A stretch of DNA of 64,000 nucleotides from Pontibacter coccineus (GCF_030546575.1 NZ_JAUOTN010000003.1:558001-622000); one strand, 5' to 3'. Numbered from the stretch's first letter, positions 25,842 through 35,502 are shown. The notes: generated from the sequence alone by a model not told the origin. Numbers and translations: made by a program.

Positions 25842-27686
25842 TTATATCTGCTCTACAAAGTCCTTAAAGACTTTTTTATGAAGCTCCAGGTCCAAATCAG
25901 GAGACAAAGATATCCGGGCAATGTAATCTTTGTCGTCTTCTTTGGTCGTGCCTTGCGTGGAGGTGGCAGGTATGGTCCAGTAACTTCCCTTTAACTGCCC
26001 GTAACTCACACAGTATTTACTTTCATGGGGGATTTCACCGATCATCATGTTGATCAGTTTATCATTTAACGCCCGCTTGTAAGTTTCCTTTTCTTCATGC
26101 GTATTCCCTTTTGTTGGAAGATCCAGTGAAAACACGGATGGCGTGAATCCTTCTTGTGCCAACTCTTCTGAAACAAAATTGATTTTCGCCTCCGGCAGCG
26201 TATCCTTTATGAAGTTTACAAACGCACGCGTATTCTTGTAAGCATCTGCAATTCTCTGATTCATGGATGGCAGCTGTTCTGCCAGTATTTCCATTTGAAG
26301 ATCCGTCGCTTCGTTATCGCAAAGTCTTAAGTGGGTATCTATTTTTTCCAGCAAGGCCTCCGCTTTTGTGTTTGCTACACAGTAGCCGGCTGTCGCTTTT
26401 CCGCCACTCGGAAATTTCGATCCGCTCGCATAAGATATGGTCCTTATCGGGGAGAGTATTCCGTCCTTGCTTACAAATTGAACATTAGGGCAGAACGTTT
26501 GATCTAAAATGAAAACCGGATCAACCGCAACCTGGCCGGTTGGCGTCTTACGCTCTTTGCTTAGCACCTCCCTTAACTTAACAAGATCCGGAACTTCCAC
26601 CCTTGGGTTTGTAGGAATTTCAGCGATAATGTAAGGGACAGCATCCAGGCTGGCAATTTTCTCCAGCACGGTGTCAATGCTTTGAACCATATCATGATCC
26701 CTGTCGACCAGTAAATCCACCACTTCCACATTGTCCAGGCAAGCTGCTACCCGCCTGGCCTGGTCGTTTGTTCCGCCATAGCAATTTGGAGGAACAACAA
26801 ACTTAATGTCTTTTCCAGGGTGTTTTTCCAGGGCATCATGAACGAGTCCCATCATGATCGCATATTGCATAGACAGTCCGGAGGAACCGATCAAAGCTTC
26901 TGAGTTTGTGCCTGTGATCCCTTTAATAAGATCCACTACCTTTGCTTTGTTAGCCGCGGCATTTTGCTTTTCCTGATGTAAAGGAGGCTGCTTTATCAGC
27001 AGCTGCAGGGCAGCGAAGCAATTGGCCGGCGTCATGGCAATGCTCTCTCTTCTTCTAACGTGTTGAATTTCTGAGATATAACCACTGTTCTGCTCGCCAT
27101 TTACCAGTATAATGCTTCCAAGGTGAGCATGAACACTTACATAGAAGTCAATTGCTGGGGTGAGATTAGCCTGGCCAACTTCATCCTCTTGTGAAAATAA
27201 AATGGTACTGCCGTCATACTCAGAAACCTCTCCCAAATTCCCAACATGCTCCAGGTCGAACGTATACCCATAAACACGCGCGAGTACTTCGGCGTCAAAA
27301 AATGCCGGTAAGGCACCGGTATAAACGATGCGGGTATTCTTATGCGCTAGTAAGTTTTTCCTTAGAACGGCCAAAACAGGCATCGTACGGGAGGAGAAAC
27401 TGATGACATGTTCCGGCTTCAGGTTGTGCAAGCTGGCAATTGCCCACTCCAGCACTGAAGATAGCGGGTGCCCTAACCGAATGTAGTCGAAAGCTGTAGG
27501 TAAAGCACTGAGAGCTGCTGTCTCCGCATTACGGTCTTTAAACAGGCTTTCGAACTGCTCCAGAAATTCGGTTTTAGCCAGTTGTTCATTATAAATATCC
27601 AGTCGATGGGTGGTTAGCCGTAACCAGTCAGCTGGCATGTTCTCTAATACCTCTTCAATATAATTCAGCACTTTATTGTCTTCCAT
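25842..27686 (-). CDS. PLP-dependent (Cys/Met-metabolism-type) enzyme, long form
   Basis: A 614-aa fold-type I pyridoxal-phosphate enzyme. IGSSGLSMQYAIMMGL (near 270-290) looks like the cofactor phosphate-binding segment. IAEIPTNPRVEVPDL resembles the E.P.NP loop of cystathionine synthase/lyase enzymes. YASGSKFPSGGKA contains the likely Schiff-base Lys424. Usual family members are about 400 aa; the additional 200 residues are at the N-terminus and include a Leu-rich helical part. Related long proteins occur in Bacteroidota, often of unknown substrate. Motif GGTATA is rare in it, unlike neighbouring genes. Confidence 0.85.
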   Translation of the reverse strand: MEDNKVLNYIEEVLENMPADWLRLTTHRLDIYNEQLAKTEFLEQFESLFKDRNAETAALSALPTAFDYIRLGHPLSSVLEWAIASLHNLKPEHVISFSSRTMPVLAVLRKNLLAHKNTRIVYTGALPAFFDAEVLARVYGYTFDLEHVGNLGEVSEYDGSTILFSQEDEVGQANLTPAIDFYVSVHAHLGSIILVNGEQNSGYISEIQHVRRRESIAMTPANCFAALQLLIKQPPLHQEKQNAAANKAKVVDLIKGITGTNSEALIGSSGLSMQYAIMMGLVHDALEKHPGKDIKFVVPPNCYGGTNDQARRVAACLDNVEVVDLLVDRDHDMVQSIDTVLEKIASLDAVPYIIAEIPTNPRVEVPDLVKLREVLSKERKTPTGQVAVDPVFILDQTFCPNVQFVSKDGILSPIRTISYASGSKFPSGGKATAGYCVANTKAEALLEKIDTHLRLCDNEATDLQMEILAEQLPSMNQRIADAYKNTRAFVNFIKDTLPEAKINFVSEELAQEGFTPSVFSLDLPTKGNTHEEKETYKRALNDKLINMMIGEIPHESKYCVSYGQLKGSYWTIPATSTQGTTKEDDKDYIARISLSPDLDLELHKKVFKDFVEQI

Positions 27687-27914
27687 AATATTTGTATCGT
27701 GATAAGCCCTAGTATAATTGGCTCAAATTTACTGTAAAAATGCTACTACACATATGATATAGCGTAGTACTTTGGTGCATTACCACCGTTCCAGGCTTCT
27801 TGCTTCTAAACCCCACATCAGGTGTTAAGTTCAAGTAGTCGGCACACAAGTAGCATTGTCACTAAGAAAAGCAGTGACAGGGTTAGGTCTTTTATGCAAA
27901 CGCCAATCCGCTAT

Positions 27915-28415
27915 TTAGAAAATGGAGACACCAAATCTTTTCGACAGCAGATTGTCGAGTTGCTCGAGATCCGATTTCAAATTCAGGTGGTTTTGCGTCA
28001 ATGATGCAGGCTCGCTTTTCTGAAACAGGTTTTTCAGTCCGACCATTTTAAAGTAAAAGGATTGGGATTGAATTTCGATCTGCAGTAGCGCCAACTGTTT
28101 TTCTATAGAGATCCTTCTCTGTTTAAGCTCCTCGACTATTTCAACAGCCGAATCATAATCCAGCTCCTTTTGCTCGACGGATTTCAAGAGTTCACAATTG
28201 AAACGGGCACATTGTTTCGGTCTTCTGGAATAGATAGTGCAACCATCACAAAATTTTTTGCAAGGCTGAAGAAAGAACCCTTCACCATTTGCATTGTCAA
28301 CATCCACTAGCTCAGTCAATGCAGGCAACTCTTCCCGGTCAAGCTGTACAAAACCAATCATGGTACCATCACAACAGCAGCCACAAGACAAACAAATATT
28401 TGTTGAATCACCCAT
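27915..28415 (-). CDS. YkgJ-family cysteine-cluster protein
   Basis: A 166-aa protein with the YkgJ/CxxCxxCC pattern: CLSCGCCC near residues 8-15, then CKKFCDGCTIYSRRPKQCARFNC (about 52-74). This set of cysteines probably binds zinc or an Fe-S cluster. The C-terminal half is a helical, Gln/Leu-rich region without cysteines. Function unknown. The gap to the PLP gene (27687-27914) shows no further gene. Confidence 0.85.
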   Translation of the reverse strand: MGDSTNICLSCGCCCDGTMIGFVQLDREELPALTELVDVDNANGEGFFLQPCKKFCDGCTIYSRRPKQCARFNCELLKSVEQKELDYDSAVEIVEELKQRRISIEKQLALLQIEIQSQSFYFKMVGLKNLFQKSEPASLTQNHLNLKSDLEQLDNLLSKRFGVSIF

Positions 28416-28645
28416 TATTCATGTATATAAATGCTTTCACCGTTGCCGGCTTTTTCACCAACAACAGCTACAAAACTGCCTAAACTTTACGTAAGCAACT
28501 AACATGCTACTTTTAAATTCCTGGAAGGGTGGCCCACAACCACGGCGGCAGGTAGTATAAGCTGTTAGTGCCGCAGCACAAGCGCCAGTACCTGTTTACG
28601 CTGTAACAGGGAAAAAGCCGTTTATTATACCTTAAACGAACACAC

Positions 28646-29308
28646 ATGCTACAGAACCCGCTGGAGGTAGACCCAACTGTGGATGTTATCTTGAAAGTAT
28701 GCAGTGGCATCTTTTGGTCGCTGGCGTACCTGCTCATCCTTCGGCGGGGCTTTCTCGACAAAAGCTACGGCATGCCGGTGGTGGCGCTTTGCGCAAACCT
28801 CTCCTGGGAGTTTATCTTTTCCTTCGTGCATCCTCACAGCAAACCGCAGCTCTACATCGATTATGCCTGGCTCTTGTTGGATGCCGGCATTCTGGTACAG
28901 TTCCTTATGTATGGGAGAAAGGAATTTCCGGAGCATCTGCCCGGCAGGCTCTTCTACCCCGCCTTTCTGCTCACCCTGCTCTTGTCCTTCCTGTTTATTT
29001 TGCTCCTGTCGCGCGAGTTTAACGACCTGAACGGGGTGTATGCGGCCTTCAGCCAGAACCTGCTCATGTCCATACTATTCATACACCTGCTGCTAAGGCG
29101 AAACAGCCACGCTGGGCAGTCGCTCTATATTGCGCTTTGCAAGATGGTTGGCACTGTGTTTCCGTCCGTACTGCTCTACCTATACTTCCCTGAGTCATAC
29201 TTTTTGATTCTGCTGTATGTGAGCATCTTTGTTTTCGACATGATCTACCTGCTACTGCTCTACTTTAAGCTCAGGGCGGCAGGCAAAAGCCCCTGGGCCA
29301 GGGTATAG
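28646..29308 (+). CDS. Multi-pass membrane protein resembling Pyr4/PaxB-type terpene cyclases
   Basis: A 220-aa protein with about seven hydrophobic segments. Two features recall integral-membrane terpene cyclases of the Pyr4/PaxB family: CANLSWEFIFSFVHP (N51, W54, E55) in the second to third segment, and YAWLLLDAG with Asp79. In characterised fungal relatives an acidic residue in the (N)xxWE context protonates the substrate. No prenyltransferase or epoxidase gene is adjacent, so a terpene pathway is not shown here. Alternatively it is a generic small membrane protein. The stop codon lies in an AGGGTATAG motif. Confidence 0.6.
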   Translation: MLQNPLEVDPTVDVILKVCSGIFWSLAYLLILRRGFLDKSYGMPVVALCANLSWEFIFSFVHPHSKPQLYIDYAWLLLDAGILVQFLMYGRKEFPEHLPGRLFYPAFLLTLLLSFLFILLLSREFNDLNGVYAAFSQNLLMSILFIHLLLRRNSHAGQSLYIALCKMVGTVFPSVLLYLYFPESYFLILLYVSIFVFDMIYLLLLYFKLRAAGKSPWARV

Positions 29309-29443
29309 CCCGGCAGCAGTTTGTGCGTATTGTCCGGCTATACCTTTGTCTCAGGCCTGAGGAAGTAAGTTATTGGTATACAGCTTTAAAGAAGACAGGC
29401 AAAAGCGCTGCTTTTTCGGATTCGCAATCTTGTAGTATGATGA

Positions 29444-29857
29444 ACCCAGATTTGTAATCCGCCGGAGCAAAAAGCCGTAGCTGCTTCGGAAACGCCAACT
29501 GTAAAAAGTCCCGTGCGCACCACTGCCCCGTCGCTGGTGCTTTACAACGAGTTCAACCGGGTGCACCTGAGCCTGAGCGAACTGGCTGGTTTGTCGCGCT
29601 TCCTGCGCCAGCAGCCAGAAGGAGTATTCTTTGTGATCAAAGGCTATTCCGATGTTTACGACGAGCCTGCGGCCAAGCAGCGGGTGAGTGAGCAGCGCGC
29701 CCGGGGTGTGAAGGAGTACATTCAGCGCTACTTTGCAGGCAAGGGTTTCCAGGTAGAAACAGAGGGAGAAGTGCTCCCGGGCAAGGGCAAAGTTCACCGC
29801 AAACCAAGCTATACCTGCTGCAAAAGCGCTTCATTATTTTCCTCTAGCCTGATATGA
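29444..29857 (+). pseudogene. OmpA-like C-terminal domain remnant
   Basis: The frame is open from a stop at about 29440 to 29857 without an ATG; a GTG at 29513 is the only usual start. From it, FNRVHLSLSELAGLSRFL..VFFVIKGYSDVYDEP..RVSEQRARGVKEYI follows the OmpA/MotB peptidoglycan-binding pattern (GHTD..N..LSxxRA), with GYSD for GHTD. There is no signal peptide or barrel, and the end (KPSYTCCKSASLFSS) is unrelated. Most likely a truncated, decaying gene. Confidence 0.5.
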
Positions 29858-30210
29858 ATGCAAGAGGTCACTCTTCAAAGAAGTAGCCTCCTGCTTTTTT
29901 TATGTAGCACGGCTTGTTTCAAAAAGGCTGCTCTTACACGTAGTCCGAGCAGCGTACACAAGCAGGAAGTATAAATTCTTTCCGGATCAGATGTATACTT
30001 GAAAACAACCTCTATACCTGTAATTGACAACCTTTGCGCGTTAAAAAACTTCAATATACCCAGTCCAAAAAAGTGAAGCACCAATATCTTATTTTTAATA
30101 TATATAAAGTATATGTATTTTGTAGTACTATTTAGGTTGTCAATAGATCTGCGGTAAAGTTTGTATGCAGATTTCCTGTCTGCCTGCAAAGCAAACTTAA
30201 CCTATTCTCT
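29858..30210. other. Intergenic region before the TonB-receptor-like gene
   Basis: About 350 bp with no supported gene. A GAGGTCACT..AGTAGCCTC imperfect hairpin with a T-run near 29866-29901 may be a terminator. 30090-30140 is AT-rich and probably includes the promoter of 30211-32997. One CTATACCTG motif is at 30013. Confidence 0.5.
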
Positions 30211-32997
30211 ATGAAATACATGCTGCTCTCAGGTCTGTTCCTGTTCTCGTTTTTTATTCCGGAACTGAAGGCCCAAAGTCAGAAAGGGGAGTTGAAAGGC
30301 ATACTCCTTGATGAAACATCCAAAGGAGCTCTCCCTTACGCCACAGTCGCTGTGTATACAGCTGCAGACACTGTAATGGTAACATACAGGATGAGCGACG
30401 AGAAAGGCAGCTTCCGTGTCCCTGGTCTTCCGCTGGACAATCAGCTCCGGGTAGTAATTACCATGATGGGCTTTAAAGTATACAGAAAGGAATTCAAGCT
30501 CACACCGGACCAGACATCGCTCGACCTTGGTGTCATCAACATGGAACAGTCGTCTAACCTGCTTCATGAGGTGCTGATTGTAGCTGAAACTCCCCCGGTT
30601 CTGGTAAGGAACGACACACTTGAATTTAATGCCTCCTCTTTCAAAACCCTGCCCACCGCGCTAGTGGAAGACCTGTTACGCAAATTGCCAGGTGTTACGG
30701 TCGATCAGGAGGGTAACATCATGGTGTATGGCAAGTCAGTACAGAAGATACTCGTAGATGGTAAAGAGTTCTTTGGCAGCGACCCTAAAATAGCCACACG
30801 CAACCTGCCGGCAAATGTGATCGACAAAGTACAGGTAATGAACGACCCGGAAGCGCTACGCCGCGACCCCGATATGCCTTTTATGGAAATTCCGCAGGTA
30901 ATTAACCTGACCTTTAAAAAGGGAATCAAGAAAGGGGCCTTCGGCAAAGTTTATGGCGGTGCGGGCACAAAAGAAAGATATGAAGTAGGGGGTATTGTCA
31001 ATATGTTCCGCGACACCTCGCAGGTCAGTATAATTGGGTACTCCAATAACCTTAACAGGGCCGGTTTTGACTTTGCCGATATCAGGAGAATAGGAGGTTT
31101 TGCCCGTAGCGGCTTTAACAGTATTGGGATTACGAGTGAGGGAGGAATCAGGGTTAACGGAATTTCTTTTGGAGGTATGGGCCAGGGTATACAACAGTCT
31201 TCGGGTGGGGGCGCCAACTTCAACACGGTAACAAAGCGGGGTACCAAAGTGAACCTGCAGTACTTTTTTGGCGACAGCAGAGAAGATCTGAACCAGGTGG
31301 TCAATTCAGAGCAGTTTCTGAAAAGTGACACCCTCAACAGCCGTAGAAACAGAAAGCAAATCAGCAGAAGCGAAAGCCACCGAATTGGCGGAAAGATAGA
31401 ATGGAAGCTCGGCCCCCTTACTACCTTAAGTATAAATCCAAGTGTTCAATTCTCTTACCAGAACGCTAACCAAAACGCTTATACGAACACCTTCCGGAAC
31501 AACGGAAACCGACTGAATGAAAGTACCAATGAAGAAAATATAAGCGGAGAGGGCATGGGCTTTGGCAACATCCTTAGTTTCGAACGCAGCTTCGAAAAGA
31601 AAGGAAGGCGACTGACACTATTCAACAGAATGAACCAGTATGCTTCTTTACAGGACCAAATTAACGAAGCGGAAAACATCTTTTACCAGCCCGACCCAAC
31701 AGCAACTCTACTCAATCAGTTGCGAAATACCGATCAGAACGATTTTGAGGTATACAATACGCTCTCGTACACAGAGCCTCTCAATGAGGCAGTAAGTGCT
31801 ACCTTCACGCTAAATTCAGAGTATTTTAACAATGACAATGTGTTAGCCACGTACCTGGCAGATCCCGAAACCGGAGCGTATGATACGATTGTACCGGGGC
31901 TGTCGAACGGACTCGATAGAAGGGGATGGCGAAATTATCTTACCTCAGGCCTTAAATGGAAGATTAAGGATGTAACGCTTCAGCCTGGTCTCCGCTTTAC
32001 TGCATTAAACATCAACAACAGGTTTCAGATTATCCCCGACATTAAACAGAACTACTATTATGTATTTCCTAACCTCAATGTCAACTGGAAGCAATTTAAT
32101 TTAAGCTACAATGTAAATCTGCAGGAGCCCTCGGCAACCCACCTGCAACCCGTAGTGGATAATACAAATCCGCTGTTTATTTCTTATGGGAACCCATCCC
32201 TAAAGCCCACGGTAGCCAATACGCTTAGCATGAACTACAGAAAATTCGACAATAAGAAATCTATCAACTATAATGGTAACGTGTACGTCTCTGTCCGAAA
32301 CAATTTCATAACCAGAGCCCGAACAATTGATGAAAACGGTGTGCAGACTAGCAGACCTGTTAACACAGACGGTAACTGGATGCTGAGTGGAAGTGGAGGT
32401 TTGATGAAGGACTTTAAGTATGACAAGAATAAGTTCTCGATCGGAGCCAACATGCAGGTTAACTATGATAGATCACTTCTATTGTTAAACGGTTCTCAAA
32501 ACTTCAGCCAGAGCTGGAGTTTCAGACCTAGAATGGAGGCCAGGATGAATCTGGATGATAAGCTGGAATTGAGCCAATCTTTTGATTTGAACCACAGACG
32601 GAGTACGTACGAAAATAATGCCTTTAATAATTTAAGTATGAGCACCCGAACTTCCAAATCGGAGATAGTGGTGCGAATGCCGAAAAGAATTGTTTGGGAA
32701 GCTACTTTCGATTACTGGTATAATTCCAACGTGGCTCCGGGCCTGCAGAACAGCTATGGCAGGCTGAACGCAGGGGTTACGTTCCTGTTCATGAAAAACG
32801 ACCGTGCCCAACTGAAACTATCGGTTTATGATCTGTTAGACCAGAATATTTCAGCCAACAGGTTTATAAGAGAAAACCTGATTGAGGATTATCAGACCGA
32901 AATGCTAACCCGGCACGGCATGCTTACTTTTACCTACAACATCCGCAACTTTGGCGACAAAGTTGGTGGTAGACAAAACTCTCTTTTCCGGTTTTAA
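30211..32997 (+). CDS. TonB-dependent-receptor-like outer-membrane barrel protein
   Basis: A 928-aa exported protein: signal peptide to about residue 22 (ELKAQ), a carboxypeptidase-regulatory-like domain (about 25-110; GILLDETSKGALPYATVAVY), a plug-like domain (about 120-220; LVEDLLRKLPGVTVDQEGNI, VLVDGKEFFG-type KILVDGKEFFG), then a long barrel ending in SLFRF. This is the OMP_b-brl_3 type of Bacteroidota, which usually lacks a TonB box that can be seen. No SusD partner is adjacent, so the cargo is unknown. Codon use is more AT-rich than surrounding genes and the strict AGGTATAG motif is absent. Confidence 0.9.
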   Translation: MKYMLLSGLFLFSFFIPELKAQSQKGELKGILLDETSKGALPYATVAVYTAADTVMVTYRMSDEKGSFRVPGLPLDNQLRVVITMMGFKVYRKEFKLTPDQTSLDLGVINMEQSSNLLHEVLIVAETPPVLVRNDTLEFNASSFKTLPTALVEDLLRKLPGVTVDQEGNIMVYGKSVQKILVDGKEFFGSDPKIATRNLPANVIDKVQVMNDPEALRRDPDMPFMEIPQVINLTFKKGIKKGAFGKVYGGAGTKERYEVGGIVNMFRDTSQVSIIGYSNNLNRAGFDFADIRRIGGFARSGFNSIGITSEGGIRVNGISFGGMGQGIQQSSGGGANFNTVTKRGTKVNLQYFFGDSREDLNQVVNSEQFLKSDTLNSRRNRKQISRSESHRIGGKIEWKLGPLTTLSINPSVQFSYQNANQNAYTNTFRNNGNRLNESTNEENISGEGMGFGNILSFERSFEKKGRRLTLFNRMNQYASLQDQINEAENIFYQPDPTATLLNQLRNTDQNDFEVYNTLSYTEPLNEAVSATFTLNSEYFNNDNVLATYLADPETGAYDTIVPGLSNGLDRRGWRNYLTSGLKWKIKDVTLQPGLRFTALNINNRFQIIPDIKQNYYYVFPNLNVNWKQFNLSYNVNLQEPSATHLQPVVDNTNPLFISYGNPSLKPTVANTLSMNYRKFDNKKSINYNGNVYVSVRNNFITRARTIDENGVQTSRPVNTDGNWMLSGSGGLMKDFKYDKNKFSIGANMQVNYDRSLLLLNGSQNFSQSWSFRPRMEARMNLDDKLELSQSFDLNHRRSTYENNAFNNLSMSTRTSKSEIVVRMPKRIVWEATFDYWYNSNVAPGLQNSYGRLNAGVTFLFMKNDRAQLKLSVYDLLDQNISANRFIRENLIEDYQTEMLTRHGMLTFTYNIRNFGDKVGGRQNSLFRF

Positions 32998-33022
32998 AGT
33001 AAATAGCCAGCTCCAGCTAAAC

Positions 33023-33075
33023 CTCATAATTAGAAATCCTGCAAAATTATTTTTTGCAGGATTTCTAATTATGAG
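33023..33075 (+). terminator. Long perfect inverted repeat, probable terminator
   Basis: 24-bp perfect stem (33023-33046 with 33052-33075) and a 5-nt TTATT loop, 25 bp after the stop codon of the barrel gene. The inner part reads TCCTGCAAAA/TTTTGCAGGA. Such length exceeds a usual terminator. Confidence 0.75.
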
Positions 33076-33267
33076 TTATAAAGGAATGAACGCGCTGCAG
33101 CTTAAGCTTCCAAAAGCCTCCTTTTCTACACCCAAACCATACCATTTAAAATTTCGAACGTACTAAGTACCTTTGATTGCAATCTGATTTCTTTATATTT
33201 AAACCTTGTTTTCACTTTGTCTAAAAAAAGGAGTGGGACAAACAAAATCCAAACTAAAACAAAACGA

Positions 33268-34200
33268 ATGGCGACAGGACTACTCGCACTATTGGATGAT
33301 GTGGCGGCACTGGTGAAAGTCAGCGCGGCAACCCTGGATGACGTACCGACGCAGGTAGCAAAAACGACCGGCAAAGTGTCCGGCATCGTGATCGACGATA
33401 CAGCCGTGACACCGAAGTATGTGGTGGGCCTCGATCCGAAACGCGAACTCTCCATCATCTTCCAGATCGCCAAAAAGTCAATTATCAACAAAGCCATTTT
33501 TCTGGGGCCGGCCGCGCTGGTGCTCGGCTACTTTGCACCGGCGGTTATACCTTACATCCTGATGCTGGGCGGTGCCTATCTGTGCTTCGAGGGCTATGAA
33601 AAGGTGCACTCCATGTTCAGCAAAAGCCACGAACCTACGGATGCGCCGACTGAGGACATGAAGGTAATTACCCCGGAGGAACTGGAGAAAGAGCGGGTGG
33701 GCAGTGCCGTGCGCACAGACTTTATCCTCTCGGCAGAGATTATGGCCATCGCCTATGCTACCGTGGCCGATAGCCCCTTGTTGAACCAGATCGTGGTGCT
33801 GTTTACGGTCGCGATCTTCATTACTGTTGCCGTGTATGGTTTCGTGGCCCTGATCGTGAAAGCCGATGACATAGGCGTGCACATGGCCCAGGATAAATTT
33901 CACCCGACTACCCAAAAGATCGGGCGCAGCATCGTGAAGTCCATGCCGAAATTCCTGGTGATACTAGGGTATGTGGGCACAGCTGCCATGCTGTGGGTGG
34001 GCGCTGAGATCATTGCGCACGGCTTGCACCTCCCGCTGGAAGTGCTGGAAGGTCCCTTTGCTGATATACCAGCCCTTGCCTGGTTCATAAAAGTGCTGGT
34101 GCTGGCCCTGGGTGGGTTACTGCTAGGTGCTGTCATCGCGCAGGTGATCAACTTAGGCAAAAAGTTATTCAGGAAACCAGCCGAGAAGGTAGCACATTAA
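33268..34200 (+). CDS. DUF808 (YedI-type) inner-membrane protein
   Basis: A 310-aa member of the DUF808 family: MATGLLALLDDVAALVKVSAATLDDV at the start (chosen over an upstream start at 33217), DDTAVTPKYVVGLDP, then about six hydrophobic segments, among them FLGPAALVLGYFAPAVIPYILML and TDFILSAEIMAIAY. Function unknown; members are often annotated as ABC-transporter-like by mistake. TACCTTTG at 33168-33175 fits a -7 element. Convergent with the LysR gene, with only 3 bp between the stop codons. Confidence 0.9.
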   Translation: MATGLLALLDDVAALVKVSAATLDDVPTQVAKTTGKVSGIVIDDTAVTPKYVVGLDPKRELSIIFQIAKKSIINKAIFLGPAALVLGYFAPAVIPYILMLGGAYLCFEGYEKVHSMFSKSHEPTDAPTEDMKVITPEELEKERVGSAVRTDFILSAEIMAIAYATVADSPLLNQIVVLFTVAIFITVAVYGFVALIVKADDIGVHMAQDKFHPTTQKIGRSIVKSMPKFLVILGYVGTAAMLWVGAEIIAHGLHLPLEVLEGPFADIPALAWFIKVLVLALGGLLLGAVIAQVINLGKKLFRKPAEKVAH

Positions 34201-34203
34201 GCC

Positions 34204-35097
34204 CTAGCTCCCTTTGGCAGCATACCGGGCAGCCGTTTCCGACACCAGCTTCAGTATGTTTTTCAACACAGGGCTGTTGTCGCTTCTCCGCCAGGTCACA
34301 TACAGGTTGGTGTTATAGGGCAGGGTGATGAAGCGTACATTGGGCAGGTTGCCGAACGAATAGGAGTAAGGCAGAATCGTCACGCCCAGACCCTTGGACA
34401 CCAGCCCGAGCACCATGCCCCCGAAGTCGGTTTCGATGCGCACGTCCGGCGTGATGCGGTAGTCTTCGAAGATCTGGCGAAGGCCTGCAGTATAGTAGGT
34501 CGTTTGCGCCAGGTTCGACAAGATGAACTTGTCATTCTCCAGATCGTGCATCCCTGTGAAGTTCTGCTCGGTTAGGCGGTGGCTTTGGGGCACGACCAAT
34601 GCATAAGGCTCCGAGTAAAGCCACTCCGACTGCAAAGCCGGGTTTTCGGCGGGATCGCGCCGGAAGGCGATGTCCATCTGGTAGCTGAGGAGCAACTGCT
34701 CAAAGCTGATGTCGGTCGGCTCCACCAGGTCCACCTTCAGCTCGGGCAGCGCTTTGGAAATGCCGGTGATCAGATCCGGCATGAAACCATAGGCGATAGA
34801 ACCCGGGTAGCCGATCCGAACGGTGCCGAACGCGCCCTCATGTATTTTGCGCGCCTGCAGGTGCACCCGGTTTATCTCATCAAGCAGCGGCGTCCACTGC
34901 TCGCGCAGGAAGGCCCCGGCCTCGGTCAGCTTCACGCTCCGCTTGTTTCGCTCAAACAGCTGCACACCCAGTTCGTTTTCCAGGGCTTTGATCTGCCGGC
35001 TGAGGGCAGACTGCGTGATGAACATGCGCTCGGCCGTGTTCCAGAAGTGCAGCTCCTGCGCCAGTGCCAAAAAATACCTGATCTGCTGTAGCTCCAT
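34204..35097 (-). CDS. LysR-family transcriptional regulator
   Basis: A 297-aa LysR regulator: N-terminal winged helix MELQQIRYFLALAQELHFWNTAERMFITQSALSRQIKALE, followed by the effector domain with RIGYPGSIAYGFMPDLI. The ATG at 35097 is the family-typical start; the annotated frame extends 10 codons further. It is divergent from the small membrane protein at 35200, which is a likely target because LysR genes commonly control the divergent neighbour. The effector is unknown. Confidence 0.92.
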   Translation of the reverse strand: MELQQIRYFLALAQELHFWNTAERMFITQSALSRQIKALENELGVQLFERNKRSVKLTEAGAFLREQWTPLLDEINRVHLQARKIHEGAFGTVRIGYPGSIAYGFMPDLITGISKALPELKVDLVEPTDISFEQLLLSYQMDIAFRRDPAENPALQSEWLYSEPYALVVPQSHRLTEQNFTGMHDLENDKFILSNLAQTTYYTAGLRQIFEDYRITPDVRIETDFGGMVLGLVSKGLGVTILPYSYSFGNLPNVRFITLPYNTNLYVTWRRSDNSPVLKNILKLVSETAARYAAKGS

Positions 35098-35199
35098 TCG
35101 CTGTGATTCGTTTTTTGCATTAGTCAAGCGAATAAAAGCATTTTTTAGCCCATTTGCACCTGTTTACTTTGCATGCATCAATTTAATGTGGAATAAACG

Positions 35200-35457
35200 A
35201 TGGCCATACTACGCAAATACATGGGAGAGGCAGTTGGTTGGGCGGGGGCGCTCTTTTCGCTTTTGGCCTTCAGCCTGAACAGCCTGGGGCTCACACACGG
35301 GCAGTCGGTAGAATACCTGGGTATGAACATTGTCGGGTGCCTGTTCCTGATCTTTTACGGCCTGACCAAGAAAGCCCATGCCAGCTATGTGCTGAATACC
35401 ATTTTTCTGCTTGTCGCCGTCATCGCCCTGGTCAGGGCCTACCTGCTGCAGGTATAG
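35200..35457 (+). CDS. Small CBU_0592-like membrane protein
   Basis: An 85-aa protein with three hydrophobic segments: GWAGALFSLLAFSLNSLG, LGMNIVGCLFLIFYGL and VLNTIFLLVAVIALVRAYLL. The pattern 'GW.GA...L.AF.L.S' with a following NxxG helix resembles the small CBU_0592-type family of unknown role. Divergent from lysR. Ends in Gln-Val-stop from a CAGGTATAG motif. Confidence 0.75.
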   Translation: MAILRKYMGEAVGWAGALFSLLAFSLNSLGLTHGQSVEYLGMNIVGCLFLIFYGLTKKAHASYVLNTIFLLVAVIALVRAYLLQV

Positions 35458-35502
35458 CCGTGCTTCCTTAAAGATAGAACTAAGCGCTCCCCAGAGCACA
35501 CC

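Noticed and set aside
29351..29797. 148-codon frame on the minus strand opposite the OmpA-like remnant
   Set aside because: The plus strand shows the OmpA-type pattern; the minus frame has no recognisable feature.
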